Shown: positions 51,734 to 59,923, counted from the first letter of the stretch. The stretch is DNA of 64,000 nucleotides from Ruminococcus sp. (GCF_019423705.1 NZ_JAHZAX010000004.1:62001-126000); one strand, 5' to 3'. Notes: generated by a model from the letters alone, not told the origin. Program-made: numbers and translations.

Positions 51734-51758
51734 CGGGCGACCAAAGGTCGCCCCTACA
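51734..51758 (-). repeat. Dispersed palindromic repeat, GACC type
   Basis: Minus orientation, arms GGGCGACC / GGTCGCCC, loop AAA. Confidence 0.88.
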
Positions 51759-51776
51759 CGAGTGCTTTAATTGCGT

Positions 51777-52724
51777 TTATTTTCTGTCGGGCTTAGTCTC
51801 GTCGCTGTCTTTTCTGACGATATCCCTTATTATGTATCTCGGGCGCTGTTTTATCTCTTCATATATCTTAGAAAGGTAAAATCCGATGATACCAAGGCTG
51901 AACATTATAATACTTGTGGTGAGCAGCTGGAGTATAATGACAGTTGAGAAGCCAACGGCGGAAGCGCCTATTATCTTCTTTATAAGTGTGTGAAGTCCCA
52001 GCACTATTGACACGATGAAGGTTATAACGCCGCAGATCGTTACTATCTGCATTGGTGCGGAGGTGAAAGACGTTATGCTGTTGACGGCGAATTTGAAAAG
52101 TGCGCTCACAGACCATTTTGACTCGCCGATCTCTCTGTCCGCAACGTCAAAGTAAACACGCTCGGTCTTGTATCCTACCCAGCTTGACATCGCCCTGAAA
52201 AATGTGAGCCTTTCGGGCATTGCGTTGAGGGAGTCCACCACCGCTCTGTCAAGGAGCTTGAAGTCGGAAGCGGCTTCCATATCAAGTCCGCTGGATTTGT
52301 TTATCATCTTATAGAACCACAGGGAGAAGAATTTGTAAACAGGGTTTTCTTTTCCCCTCGATCTCTTTCGACCCTCAACAACGTCAACATCATTGTTCTT
52401 CCAGATGTTGTACATTTCGATTATGACCTCCGGCGGGAACTGGAGATCGCAGTCGAGAAGCACGCAGGCGTCGCCCTTTGCGGTCTCAAGTCCTGCGAAG
52501 ATAGCGCTTTCCTTGCCGAAGTTTCTCGAGAAATTCACCGCAACGATGTGCTCGTCATTTCTCGCAAGGTTCGAGATCATCTCCCAGGTCTTGTCCTTTG
52601 AGCCGTCGTTTACGAATATAAGCTCATAGTCTATTCCGTTTTCGCTGAGAAGCTTTGAAACAACCGAGGCAGTCTTTGCCACGTTGCCCTCTTCATTATA
52701 GCTTGGGATTATTACCGATAACAT
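51777..52724 (-). CDS. GT2 polyprenyl-phosphate glycosyltransferase (CsbB/GtrB-like)
   Basis: About 315 residues. A GT-A domain with SVIIPSYNEEGNV, FVNDGSKDKTWE, LLDCDLQFPPE (metal-binding DxD equivalent) and ESKWS, followed by two membrane helices at the C-terminus. Such enzymes load a sugar from a nucleotide onto undecaprenyl phosphate. The ATG at 52724 has AAGGAG upstream; the in-frame extension to 52862 is rejected. Partner of the YfhO-like gene downstream; galE nearby could supply UDP-galactose. Confidence 0.9.
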   Translation of the reverse strand: MLSVIIPSYNEEGNVAKTASVVSKLLSENGIDYELIFVNDGSKDKTWEMISNLARNDEHIVAVNFSRNFGKESAIFAGLETAKGDACVLLDCDLQFPPEVIIEMYNIWKNNDVDVVEGRKRSRGKENPVYKFFSLWFYKMINKSSGLDMEAASDFKLLDRAVVDSLNAMPERLTFFRAMSSWVGYKTERVYFDVADREIGESKWSVSALFKFAVNSITSFTSAPMQIVTICGVITFIVSIVLGLHTLIKKIIGASAVGFSTVIILQLLTTSIIMFSLGIIGFYLSKIYEEIKQRPRYIIRDIVRKDSDETKPDRK

Positions 52725-52827
52725 TTTTTTAGTCTCCTTATTTCTGTTTTGATCTTTTCTTGTTTTTGATTTTATGATTTTACACAACAACAGAACGCCC
52801 TTGTGTGACGTTCTGATGATTTGTCTC

Positions 52828-53415
52828 CTATTGATCGCTTGTGCGCTCCTGCCGCTTGTCAAAATCTGTCCTCAGTTTGTTGAAGCTGAAAAGCAGGATA
52901 AGCAGGAATATATAAATAAGTATCTTTGATATTGCCGTGACAACGCCACCGAGGGTGGTGAAAAGCTCCAAAGGAATGAGCCTGTTGAGCACATCGCCGC
53001 AGAAGTTTATTATTGTGAAAATGGCAAGCTTGTTGAAATTGCTTTGTAAACGGACGATATGTGAAACATCGTCCACAAGCTCTCTGTGGCTGTCTAAAGC
53101 GTTCACGAACATTCTGAAAACGTTAAGCGACATATAAAGTGTCGCCGCAAAAAGCAGTATGCTTATTATATTTGAAGCCATTGCAGCAGGCTTTAAAAGC
53201 TTCATAAGAAGCTGAGCCGCAAAGGCGACTGCGCACATTGCAGCGCTTGTTACAGCAGGCTTTTTTATATGAGAGAAAGCGTCGGTGAAATCGGCGGCTT
53301 CCATTGTGCCCAAAACGAAAAATATAAAGCCCACAAGCTTTACAGCATAATTGGACGCCCAATCGGCGTTAAGCATAAAAAGCATAAAAAACGAGCCGAC
53401 CATAAAGAAATTCAT
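52828..53415 (-). CDS. Uncharacterised membrane protein upstream of the GT2 gene
   Basis: About 195 residues with about five hydrophobic helices. Not recognised; it is too long for a typical GtcA flippase but its place before GT2 and YfhO suggests the third component. The ATG at 53415 is chosen because AAGGGG lies about 9 bases upstream and because the promoter at 53465-53493 would start RNA downstream of the alternative start at 53463. Confidence 0.75.
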   Translation of the reverse strand: MNFFMVGSFFMLFMLNADWASNYAVKLVGFIFFVLGTMEAADFTDAFSHIKKPAVTSAAMCAVAFAAQLLMKLLKPAAMASNIISILLFAATLYMSLNVFRMFVNALDSHRELVDDVSHIVRLQSNFNKLAIFTIINFCGDVLNRLIPLELFTTLGGVVTAISKILIYIFLLILLFSFNKLRTDFDKRQERTSDQ

Positions 53416-53464
53416 CGAAAAAAGCCCCTTTCTGAGAAATTTTGAAATTTGACCATTCCCCATA

Positions 53465-53493
53465 ATTATATATCATTTACAGTTCATTGTCAA
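53465..53493 (-). promoter_or_regulatory. Sigma-A promoter of the membrane protein-GT2-YfhO unit
   Basis: Minus strand TTGACA (53493-53488), 17-base spacer, TATAAT (53470-53465). Confidence 0.88.
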
Positions 53494-53668
53494 CCGCAGA
53501 CCCTTTGTTTTCACCGTTTGTACACAAAAACGAGCTGCGAAAACCCGCCGGCGAAACGCAGAACAGTCAGTGCACATTGCATCATCGACCATTGTCTGAA
53601 TGGCTATCTATATAAACATAAGAATAGCATATTTTTTCACTTTTTCGCTTAAATGAAACAAAAGACTA

Positions 53669-53697
53669 TTGCAAAGGCTGCGAAATAATGTTATAAT
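53669..53697 (+). promoter_or_regulatory. Sigma-A promoter of galE
   Basis: TTGCAA, 17-base spacer, TATAAT. Confidence 0.8.
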
Positions 53698-53763
53698 AGT
53701 ATCGTGAAATAAGATAAAACAAAACAGGGGCGTTGCCCCGAGATATCGCAGGAGGTAATGGAT

Positions 53764-54774
53764 ATGGCAAAAATACTTGTTACAGGCGGGGCAGGCTTTA
53801 TCGGCAGCCACACTTGTGTTGAGCTTCTTGAAGCAGGCTATGAAGTAGTTATCGTTGACAACTTCTCAAACTCAAAGCCGGAAGCTCTCAACAGAATAAA
53901 GAAGATCACGGGCAAGGATTTCGGTTTTTATGAGGCTGATCTGCTTGATCTTGAGGCAATGGAAAAGATTTTCGCAGAAAACAAGATCGACGCCGTTATC
54001 CATTTCGCAGGCCTTAAAGCAGTCGGTGAATCCGTTGCAAAGCCTGTTGAATATTACCATAACAATATAACAGGCACTCTTATGCTCATCAAGGCAATGA
54101 GAAAATACGGCTGCAAGAAGATAGTATTCTCTTCTTCCGCAACGGTTTACGGCCCTGTCAATAAGGCGCCTTATACTGAGGATATGCCAACTTCTGCAAC
54201 AAACCCATACGGCTACACAAAGGTTATGATCGAGCAGATACTCAGAGACGTTTATGTTTCTGATAACGACTGGTCTATATCGCTTCTCAGATATTTCAAC
54301 CCTATCGGCGCACACAAGAGCGGACTTATCGGCGAAGACCCGAACGGAATCCCGAACAATCTTCTGCCTTATATCTGTCAGGTTGCTGTTGGAAAGCTTG
54401 AAAAGCTGGGCGTGTTCGGCGATGATTACGATACTCCGGACGGCACAGGCGTGAGAGATTATATCCACGTTGTTGACCTTGCAAGAGGTCACCTCTGCGC
54501 AGTTAAGTACGTTATGGAAAACAAGGGCGTTGACGCTGTAAATCTCGGCACAGGCAAGGGCTCAAGCGTTTATGACGTTCTCCACAGCTTTGAAAAGGCT
54601 TGCGGCAAGGAGCTGCCATATGTTGTTAAGCCAAGACGTGCAGGCGATATCGCAACCTGCTATGCTGATACAACAAAGGCAAAGAAGGTCTTTGGCTGGG
54701 AAGCACAGTACGGCCTTGACGAAATGACAGCAGACAGCTGGAACTTCATCAAGAACAATCCGAATGGGCTTTAA
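53764..54774 (+). CDS. galE: UDP-glucose 4-epimerase
   Basis: Short-chain dehydrogenase-type epimerase of 336 residues interconverting UDP-glucose and UDP-galactose. NAD site VTGGAGFIGSHTCVELL, FAGLKAVGESV, SSSATVYG, catalytic YGYTK, and RYFNPIGAHKSG. The ATG at 53764 has AGGAGG 8 bases before it; ATG 53758 is too close to that site. Divergent from the wall-glycan genes, whose sugar donor it may supply. Confidence 0.95.
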   Translation: MAKILVTGGAGFIGSHTCVELLEAGYEVVIVDNFSNSKPEALNRIKKITGKDFGFYEADLLDLEAMEKIFAENKIDAVIHFAGLKAVGESVAKPVEYYHNNITGTLMLIKAMRKYGCKKIVFSSSATVYGPVNKAPYTEDMPTSATNPYGYTKVMIEQILRDVYVSDNDWSISLLRYFNPIGAHKSGLIGEDPNGIPNNLLPYICQVAVGKLEKLGVFGDDYDTPDGTGVRDYIHVVDLARGHLCAVKYVMENKGVDAVNLGTGKGSSVYDVLHSFEKACGKELPYVVKPRRAGDIATCYADTTKAKKVFGWEAQYGLDEMTADSWNFIKNNPNGL

Positions 54775-54802
54775 TGATCTGACAATTTAATAATTTAAGG
54801 CT

Positions 54803-54825
54803 TTAAGACAGAAATTCTGTCTTAA
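54803..54825. other. Perfect palindrome after galE
   Basis: TTAAGACAGAA, one central A, TTCTGTCTTAA. No T-tract follows, and a normal terminator is 20 bases downstream, so it may be a binding site or RNA-stabilising hairpin. Confidence 0.6.
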
Positions 54826-54842
54826 CATAAATATTACCGAAA

Positions 54843-54884
54843 ATACAGGGATACACTAATTGTGTGTTCCTGTATTTTTTTTGC
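54843..54884 (+). terminator. Terminator of galE
   Basis: Stem ATACAGGGATACAC / GTGTGTTCCTGTAT then TTTTTTTT. Confidence 0.87.
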
Positions 54885-54981
54885 CCGTTTTTATCAATCG
54901 ACAAAATAATCACGGCGCTGGTGATAATATATTTTCAGCGGACAGCTCAGAAAATATGAAAAAATGAAAGGAATGATAAGA

Positions 54982-55431
54982 ATGAATGTGGAAATACGCA
55001 GTTATCCGTCAAGACGGACGGTCATAGCCGCTATATGCGGCGATATCGACCACCACACCGCCCGATATTTCAGGGGCGAGATCGACAAGGCTATAAGACA
55101 GCATTTGCCCCGAACGCTTATCCTTGACTTCTCGGGGGTGACCTTTATGGACAGCTCGGGGATAGGGCTTGTTATGGGCAGATACAAGATCATTAACGAA
55201 ATGGACGGCGAGGTGCTCGTGGCTTCACCGCCAACCTATATCAGAAAGGTGCTCCAGCTTGCAGGTATCCACAGGCTGACGAAAATAATAACCGATATAA
55301 AGCCCTTTATCAGCGAGGTCAAGACCGATAGCGACAATGCTGCGGAGCAGAATGAAAATGATGAAGAGATCAAAAAGGAAGAGGAAAAAATAAAGGAGAG
55401 TGATGAAATTGAAGCGGAAACCTATAAATGA
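54982..55431 (+). CDS. spoIIAA: Anti-sigma F factor antagonist SpoIIAA
   Basis: STAS-domain protein that frees sigma F in the forespore when dephosphorylated. The phospho-serine site is FMDSSGIGLVMGRYK; GDIDHHTA is also typical. The STAS domain ends near residue 110, after which there is a charged Glu/Lys/Asn-rich tail of about 40 residues not usual in SpoIIAA. The ATG at 54982 is chosen for AAAGGA 9 bases upstream. Its end overlaps spoIIAB. Confidence 0.93.
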   Translation: MNVEIRSYPSRRTVIAAICGDIDHHTARYFRGEIDKAIRQHLPRTLILDFSGVTFMDSSGIGLVMGRYKIINEMDGEVLVASPPTYIRKVLQLAGIHRLTKIITDIKPFISEVKTDSDNAAEQNENDEEIKKEEEKIKESDEIEAETYK

Positions 55432-55858
55432 GATGAAGGTCTCCTTTCCCAGTTATTCTGAAAATGAGCGCTTTGCTAGAATTGCAGTCAGCGGTTTCCT
55501 TACTCAGCTTGACCCACAGATCGATGAGCTTGCGGATATCAAGACCGCCGTCTCGGAAGGGGTGACAAACGCTATCGTTCACGGCTATCGTGATACTGTC
55601 GGGGAGATTTTTATGCAGATAAGGATCTTCGACGGCAGAAAAGTGTACATAAAAATACGGGACAAGGGCTGCGGCATAAAAGATGTTGAGCAGGCTATGC
55701 AGCCGCTTTTCACCACCGCCCCCGAGGAAGAGCGTGCAGGCCTTGGCTTTGCCGTAATGGAAAGCTTTATGGATAAAATAAAAGTGCGCAGCCGTGTGGG
55801 GGAGGGCACGACCCTTGTGCTGGAACGTACTCTTAAACCTAGAAAGCAGAGCATATAG
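55403..55858 (+). CDS. spoIIAB: Anti-sigma F factor SpoIIAB
   Basis: GHKL-fold serine kinase and anti-sigma factor of about 151 residues that binds sigma F and phosphorylates SpoIIAA. N-box VSEGVTNAIVHGY, G1-box IRDKGCGI and a later AGLGFAVMESFMD are visible. The ATG at 55403 (or GTG 55400) follows AGGAG and overlaps the end of spoIIAA by 29 bases. sigF follows after three bases. Confidence 0.95.
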   Translation: MKLKRKPINEMKVSFPSYSENERFARIAVSGFLTQLDPQIDELADIKTAVSEGVTNAIVHGYRDTVGEIFMQIRIFDGRKVYIKIRDKGCGIKDVEQAMQPLFTTAPEEERAGLGFAVMESFMDKIKVRSRVGEGTTLVLERTLKPRKQSI

Positions 55859-55861
55859 CTT

Positions 55862-56563
55862 ATGAGCGATAGCATCCATACTGTCGATACGGACAAAAAT
55901 TGCAATTCTTGCGATTCCCCTCTTGCGGAGGAAAATCTCGGGCTTGTGCACCTTTGCGCAAACCGCTTTCGCAATCGTGGCATTGAATATGACGACCTTT
56001 ACGGCGCAGGCTGTATCGGCCTTGTGAAAGCCGCAAAGGCTTTTGACCCCGAACGTGGGGTGCGGTTTTCAACCTATGCCGTGCCCGTAATACTCGGAGA
56101 GATAAAAAGGCTTTTCCGTGACGGCGGCACAATAAAAGTTTCAAGGGGCGTGAAAGAGCTTTCAATGCGCCTCCAGCGTGACAGAGAGCATTTCGCCCTT
56201 GAGCAGGGAAGAGAGCCGACTATATCAGAACTTTGCGAGGTATCGGGGGAGAGCGAGGAAAGCGTGACCCTTGCGCTGAACGTCGCCCTGCCGCCCCTTA
56301 GTTTGACGGAAAACTCTGACGACGATGACAAGCACGGGCAGATAGATATCCCCATTGAAGCCCCCGACAAAGAGATAACTGACAGGCTGTCTCTGCGGCA
56401 GGTGATATCAACCCTTGACGCTCAGGACAGAAAGCTTATTTTCCTGCGGTATTTCCAAAACAAGACACAGGTGGAGACGGCGAAAGCCCTCGGAATGACG
56501 CAGGTTCAGGTCTCACGGCGGGAGAAAAAGCTTCTTGCGGCAATGAAAGAACAGCTAAAATAA
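55862..56563 (+). CDS. sigF: RNA polymerase sporulation sigma factor SigF
   Basis: Forespore-specific sigma factor of 233 residues. Region 2 (YDDLYGAGCIGLVKAAKAFDPERGVRFSTYAVP in outline), region 3 and region 4 with FLRYFQNKTQVETAKALGMTQVQVSRREKK are all intact. It completes the classic spoIIA operon order, so the organism probably sporulates. A terminator follows directly. Confidence 0.95.
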   Translation: MSDSIHTVDTDKNCNSCDSPLAEENLGLVHLCANRFRNRGIEYDDLYGAGCIGLVKAAKAFDPERGVRFSTYAVPVILGEIKRLFRDGGTIKVSRGVKELSMRLQRDREHFALEQGREPTISELCEVSGESEESVTLALNVALPPLSLTENSDDDDKHGQIDIPIEAPDKEITDRLSLRQVISTLDAQDRKLIFLRYFQNKTQVETAKALGMTQVQVSRREKKLLAAMKEQLK

Positions 56564-56604
56564 AGATCGGACGAATTATTGTTTCGCCCGATCTTGTTTT
56601 TTCT
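56563..56604 (+). terminator. Terminator of the spoIIA operon
   Basis: Stem AAGATCGGACGAA / TTCGCCCGATCTT, then GTTTTTTC. Confidence 0.87.
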
Positions 56605-56607
56605 TTG

Positions 56608-56727
56608 TTACAAATATGATCTCATTATCTCGATAGTCTCCTCAGGCGTGCAGACATTGTCGGTGGTGAGAAGATAATTATAATAATCCCAGAACGCTTG
56701 AATAACGCTGGTCTCGTTTACTTTCAT
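56608..56727 (-). CDS. Candidate 39-residue microprotein coupled to the XRE regulator
   Basis: ATG at 56727 comes directly after the regulator TAG stop (TAGATG), suggesting translational coupling. It reads MKVNETSVIQAFWDYYNYLL..., then TPEETIEIMRSYL and stops at TAA; no signal peptide. Likely two helices, one aromatic-rich. It may be a peptide partner or a remnant of a longer gene. No homology is recognised. Confidence 0.5.
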   Translation of the reverse strand: MKVNETSVIQAFWDYYNYLLTTDNVCTPEETIEIMRSYL

Positions 56728-58023
56728 CTAAGAAAAGTCCTTGAAGCTGTCGTTTCGTGCGACGATATTAAGGCTTGAATTTTCCGCCACGTTAATGCAA
56801 AGGTTTCGGCTGCTTGCAAAATAATCGTTCTTTATTATCCTGTAATCGCAAATGCCGTTTTCGCAAAGGACTATCATATTTTGCAGCATTATCTTGCGCT
56901 CCGCAAGAGTTGGACGAGTGTAAAGCACGCTGGGCAGCTCGAATATCTCGCCTGTTTCCATAAATTCCGCAAGGCCTTTTTCGCTGAAAAGGTTTGTAAA
57001 GCTTGATGATAAAAGCGACTTTCTGCCAAGCTCGAGCTTTTCTTTGATAAGGTCTCTCATATCTGGGGGCAGAGTTGCGTGTGCGTCAAATATTTCCTCG
57101 GTAAGGCACATCATCGTGCAGGGCTGAAAATCCATACTGATAAAATTTGCAGCCTCGTCATACCAAAAGTAAACATATTCCATAATATCCACGGCGTGTT
57201 CAAGAAGCTTCATACACTTTTTGCGTAGCTTTTCAAACTGCCTAAGATAAAACTGCACCATAACAGGCGATCTGTATATCGCGCCCTCCTCATACTTATC
57301 GTCGGTGCAAATAACAAAATTGTCTGTTATAATGACCTGCGGCATAAGTGATGTTGAATTTATGTGCGCCTCAGCATTGTCATAATAAAAAAAGGGGTAA
57401 TATTTTTCGTGCTCCATAGCAAGTTCGCACATACAGGGAAAAATATCAAGATTATATTTATTGTCATAAGCACTGCCACGATTGCCCGAATTATCCACGC
57501 AGAAAAGGTGATAAATATTCGAGTCCTTGCTTTCAAAGCAGTAATTGAGCAGCCTTGAAAGATACCCCGATGGTTGGGCGATAATGCGTATATCTGAGCC
57601 GTTTTGCACATCATAGGAAAGCAGCACTTGAATATTTCTGAAAAGCTCCTTGCTGTCGGTATATACCGAGGTCTCCGGCACATTTTCAAGCTCTATCTTG
57701 GTCTTGAAAGGTATGGTCTTTTCGGCCTCAGCGCTTGCCGCTGCCATAGAATGGATTATCTCAGCGACCTGTTTGCGGCGGCTGTAAACCGCTTCACCCA
57801 TTTCGGCGATCTCATATTGTTTTATAAGCTCGCTCCTGTCCTCCGCCGAGAGCATAAGCTGTCGGCTTATCTCGCTGACGAACTCAACGCTTGGCGCTTT
57901 TCTTTCGCCCTTGAGAATTTTATGCAGATAAGTTCTTTCAATGCCGCACATTTCAGACAGGGTCTTGATAGTGACCCCGCTGCGTTCAGTATACTCCTTT
58001 AAAAGCGCAGAAAACTGTGACAA
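56728..58023 (-). CDS. XRE-type regulator with large unknown C-terminal domain
   Basis: 431 residues. An N-terminal Cro/C1 helix-turn-helix (SGVTIKTLSEMCGIERTYLHKIL in outline, residues 14-40), then about 350 residues of mixed structure without a recognised domain; no TPR pattern is evident, so it is not plainly an RRNPP peptide receptor. The start is TTG at 58023 with GGGGAGG about 9 bases upstream. Own consensus promoter. A short coupled ORF follows. Confidence 0.8.
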   Translation of the reverse strand: MSQFSALLKEYTERSGVTIKTLSEMCGIERTYLHKILKGERKAPSVEFVSEISRQLMLSAEDRSELIKQYEIAEMGEAVYSRRKQVAEIIHSMAAASAEAEKTIPFKTKIELENVPETSVYTDSKELFRNIQVLLSYDVQNGSDIRIIAQPSGYLSRLLNYCFESKDSNIYHLFCVDNSGNRGSAYDNKYNLDIFPCMCELAMEHEKYYPFFYYDNAEAHINSTSLMPQVIITDNFVICTDDKYEEGAIYRSPVMVQFYLRQFEKLRKKCMKLLEHAVDIMEYVYFWYDEAANFISMDFQPCTMMCLTEEIFDAHATLPPDMRDLIKEKLELGRKSLLSSSFTNLFSEKGLAEFMETGEIFELPSVLYTRPTLAERKIMLQNMIVLCENGICDYRIIKNDYFASSRNLCINVAENSSLNIVARNDSFKDFS

Positions 58024-58055
58024 AATACATTACCTCCCCTAGATATTGTAATATC

Positions 58056-58084
58056 ATTATACCGCATTGTGTGTAAGTTGTCAA
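58056..58084 (-). promoter_or_regulatory. Sigma-A promoter of the XRE regulator
   Basis: Minus strand TTGACA (58084-58079), 17-base spacer, TATAAT (58061-58056). Confidence 0.88.
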
Positions 58085-58142
58085 ATGCTTCAAAAAATAA
58101 GGGAAACGCCAATATCTTGCCGAACAACAATTTCCCTCTGTC

Positions 58143-58172
58143 TTGACAAACATATATAAATAGTAGTATAAT
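58143..58172 (+). promoter_or_regulatory. Sigma-A promoter of the N/Q-rich zinc-ribbon gene
   Basis: TTGACA, 18-base spacer, TATAAT. Confidence 0.82.
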
Positions 58173-58241
58173 AATAGCAAATTCCGATAATATCGGGATC
58201 AAAGGAAGATAAGAAAAAGTTAAGATTATGGAGGAAAAACT

Positions 58242-58724
58242 ATGTCAAAAATTTGCAAAAATTGCGGTGCTGTAATGGACGACGCTTCAATGTTCTGCGA
58301 CACCTGCGGACAGAAATTTGAGGAGAAGTCCAACCAAGGCTATCAGAACAATCAGTACAACCAGCAGAACCAGTTTAACCAGCAAAATCAGTTCAATCAG
58401 AACCCCTATCAGCAGAACCCATACAATCAGTACGGTTCGATGTTCAATTCCCAGCCGATGTATCAGAGCGGCGAGCAACCCGAATCTCTCGGCAGATGTC
58501 TTGCCACCCTTCTGATAATGTGTATCCCGATCGTCGGCCTTGTTTATATGATACTCATTGTCTGCAACGCCACCAAGCACAACAAGACTATCGTGAATTT
58601 TTACAGAGCTTCCCTTATCATCGCAGCGGTGATCCTTGTTATCTATCTCATCATTGCTGTGGTCGCAGGCGCAAGCATTTATAATTCCGTGCTCAGAGCA
58701 GGCGGAACGACCTATTACGCTTAA
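58242..58724 (+). CDS. Zinc-ribbon membrane protein with Asn/Gln-rich segment
   Basis: 160 residues. N-terminal zinc ribbon CKNCGAVMDDASMFCDTCG (residues 5-23), then a strikingly N/Q/Y/F-rich region (about 30-85) built on degenerate NQQNQFNQ units, then two membrane helices (about 88-112 and 122-148). The middle has prion-like composition. GGAGG lies about 8 bases before the ATG. Function unknown; domain order is opposite to the protein at 47622. Confidence 0.82.
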   Translation: MSKICKNCGAVMDDASMFCDTCGQKFEEKSNQGYQNNQYNQQNQFNQQNQFNQNPYQQNPYNQYGSMFNSQPMYQSGEQPESLGRCLATLLIMCIPIVGLVYMILIVCNATKHNKTIVNFYRASLIIAAVILVIYLIIAVVAGASIYNSVLRAGGTTYYA

Positions 58725-58755
58725 CAAATTTTAAAAACAACGTATCTGCGTGATT

Positions 58756-58780
58756 TGTAGGGGCGAACAGTGTTCGCCCG
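58756..58780 (+). repeat. Dispersed palindromic repeat, GAAC type
   Basis: TGTAGGGG tag, arms GGGCGAAC / GTTCGCCC, loop AGT. Confidence 0.88.
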
Positions 58781-58817
58781 TTACTCGTCATATTGGTATA
58801 TTATGCAAAAAATAAAA

Positions 58818-58848
58818 ACGGACGACCCTGTGTCGCCCGTTTTTTTTG
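58818..58848. terminator. Repeat-derived bidirectional terminator
   Basis: ACGGACGAC / GTCGCCCGT stem around CCTGT, followed by TTTTTTTT on the plus strand and TTTTTATTTTTT on the minus strand. A diverged member of the palindromic family without the tag. Confidence 0.8.
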
Positions 58849-58856
58849 TGCAATAA

Positions 58857-59858
58857 TTATTCCACAACATTTTCTTTTATTATCTTCCCACGCCCAAACG
58901 CCGCAGCGTTTTCAAGGGTGGTGCGGCTTATGGCAGTAAGGGCTTCCTTTGTGAAAAAGCCTTGGTGAGAGGTCACGATAACGTTCGGAAATGACATAAG
59001 CCTTGCGGTTATGGAGCTTTCAAGGATATCCTCCTGACGATTTTCAAAGACGTTCTCAGTCTCCTCCTCGTAAACATCCAGCCCGACGCCGTGGAATTTG
59101 CGGCTTCTTATGCCCTTGATAAGATCTTCCGTGTTCACAAGCGCCCCACGGGAGGTGTTCACGAAGATAACGTCGTCCTTCATAAGCTCGATCGTCTGGG
59201 TGTTGATAAGATGATAGCTTTCCTCCGTCAGCGGACAATGGAGCGATATAAGATCGCTTGCTTTCAGCACCTCGCTGAGGGGATAATAGCTCACAAAGTC
59301 AAGTTCGGGGTTCTCGTAAACGTCGTATGCGATAACGTCCATTCCAAAGCCACGGCAAATTTTGCACATTGCTGCGCCGATCTTTCCCGTGCCGATTATA
59401 CCTGCAGTCTTGCCGTGAAGGTCAACGCCCATAAGCCCCGTAAGACTGAAATTGTTCTCTCTCACCTTGATGTAGCCCTTGTGTATACGCCTTGTTACCG
59501 CCAGCGCAAGCGCCATTGCGTGCTCCGCCACCGCCTCGGGGGAATATCTCGGCACTCTCATAACCGTGATGTTGCGGCGCTTTGCCTCCGCAAGGTCAAC
59601 ATTGTTGTAACCTGCGCAGCGCATTAATAGCAGCCTTACCCCCAGCTCGCCCAGACGCCTTAACACCTGCGCCGTTATGGCAGAGCTCACAAAAGCGCAT
59701 ACCGCTTCATAGCCCTCCGCAAGCTTTGCGGTCTCGGGGGCCAAGTCTGCGGCGATGTAGTCCGCACGAATGTCAGCATAAGCCCTGCCGCCGCTTTTAA
59801 GCTCCCCCTCGAATGAGTCGATATCATATTGCTTTGCGTCATAAAACAGTATCTTCAT
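58857..59858 (-). CDS. D-2-hydroxyacid dehydrogenase (D-lactate dehydrogenase-like)
   Basis: NAD-dependent reduction of a 2-keto acid, most likely pyruvate to D-lactate. 333 residues. Rossmann motif GIIGTGKIGAAMCKICRGFG, MRCAGYNNVDL, RVPRYSPEAVAEHAMAL, NTSRGALVNTEDLI and SHQGFFT with the catalytic His. The ACAxxxGFN-type loop fits D-LDH more than hydroxypyruvate reductases. AGGGACTT precedes the ATG. Single gene. Confidence 0.87.
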   Translation of the reverse strand: MKILFYDAKQYDIDSFEGELKSGGRAYADIRADYIAADLAPETAKLAEGYEAVCAFVSSAITAQVLRRLGELGVRLLLMRCAGYNNVDLAEAKRRNITVMRVPRYSPEAVAEHAMALALAVTRRIHKGYIKVRENNFSLTGLMGVDLHGKTAGIIGTGKIGAAMCKICRGFGMDVIAYDVYENPELDFVSYYPLSEVLKASDLISLHCPLTEESYHLINTQTIELMKDDVIFVNTSRGALVNTEDLIKGIRSRKFHGVGLDVYEEETENVFENRQEDILESSITARLMSFPNVIVTSHQGFFTKEALTAISRTTLENAAAFGRGKIIKENVVE

Positions 59859-59923
59859 AAGTTACAAGTCCCTCCGTGTTGGTTTTATTCTATTTTTACC
59901 ACCAAAGGGATTTTTTATGCACA

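Noticed and set aside
3308..58840. The many similar short palindromes as a CRISPR array
   Set aside because: Copies are far apart, in both orientations, with no regular spacers and no cas genes.
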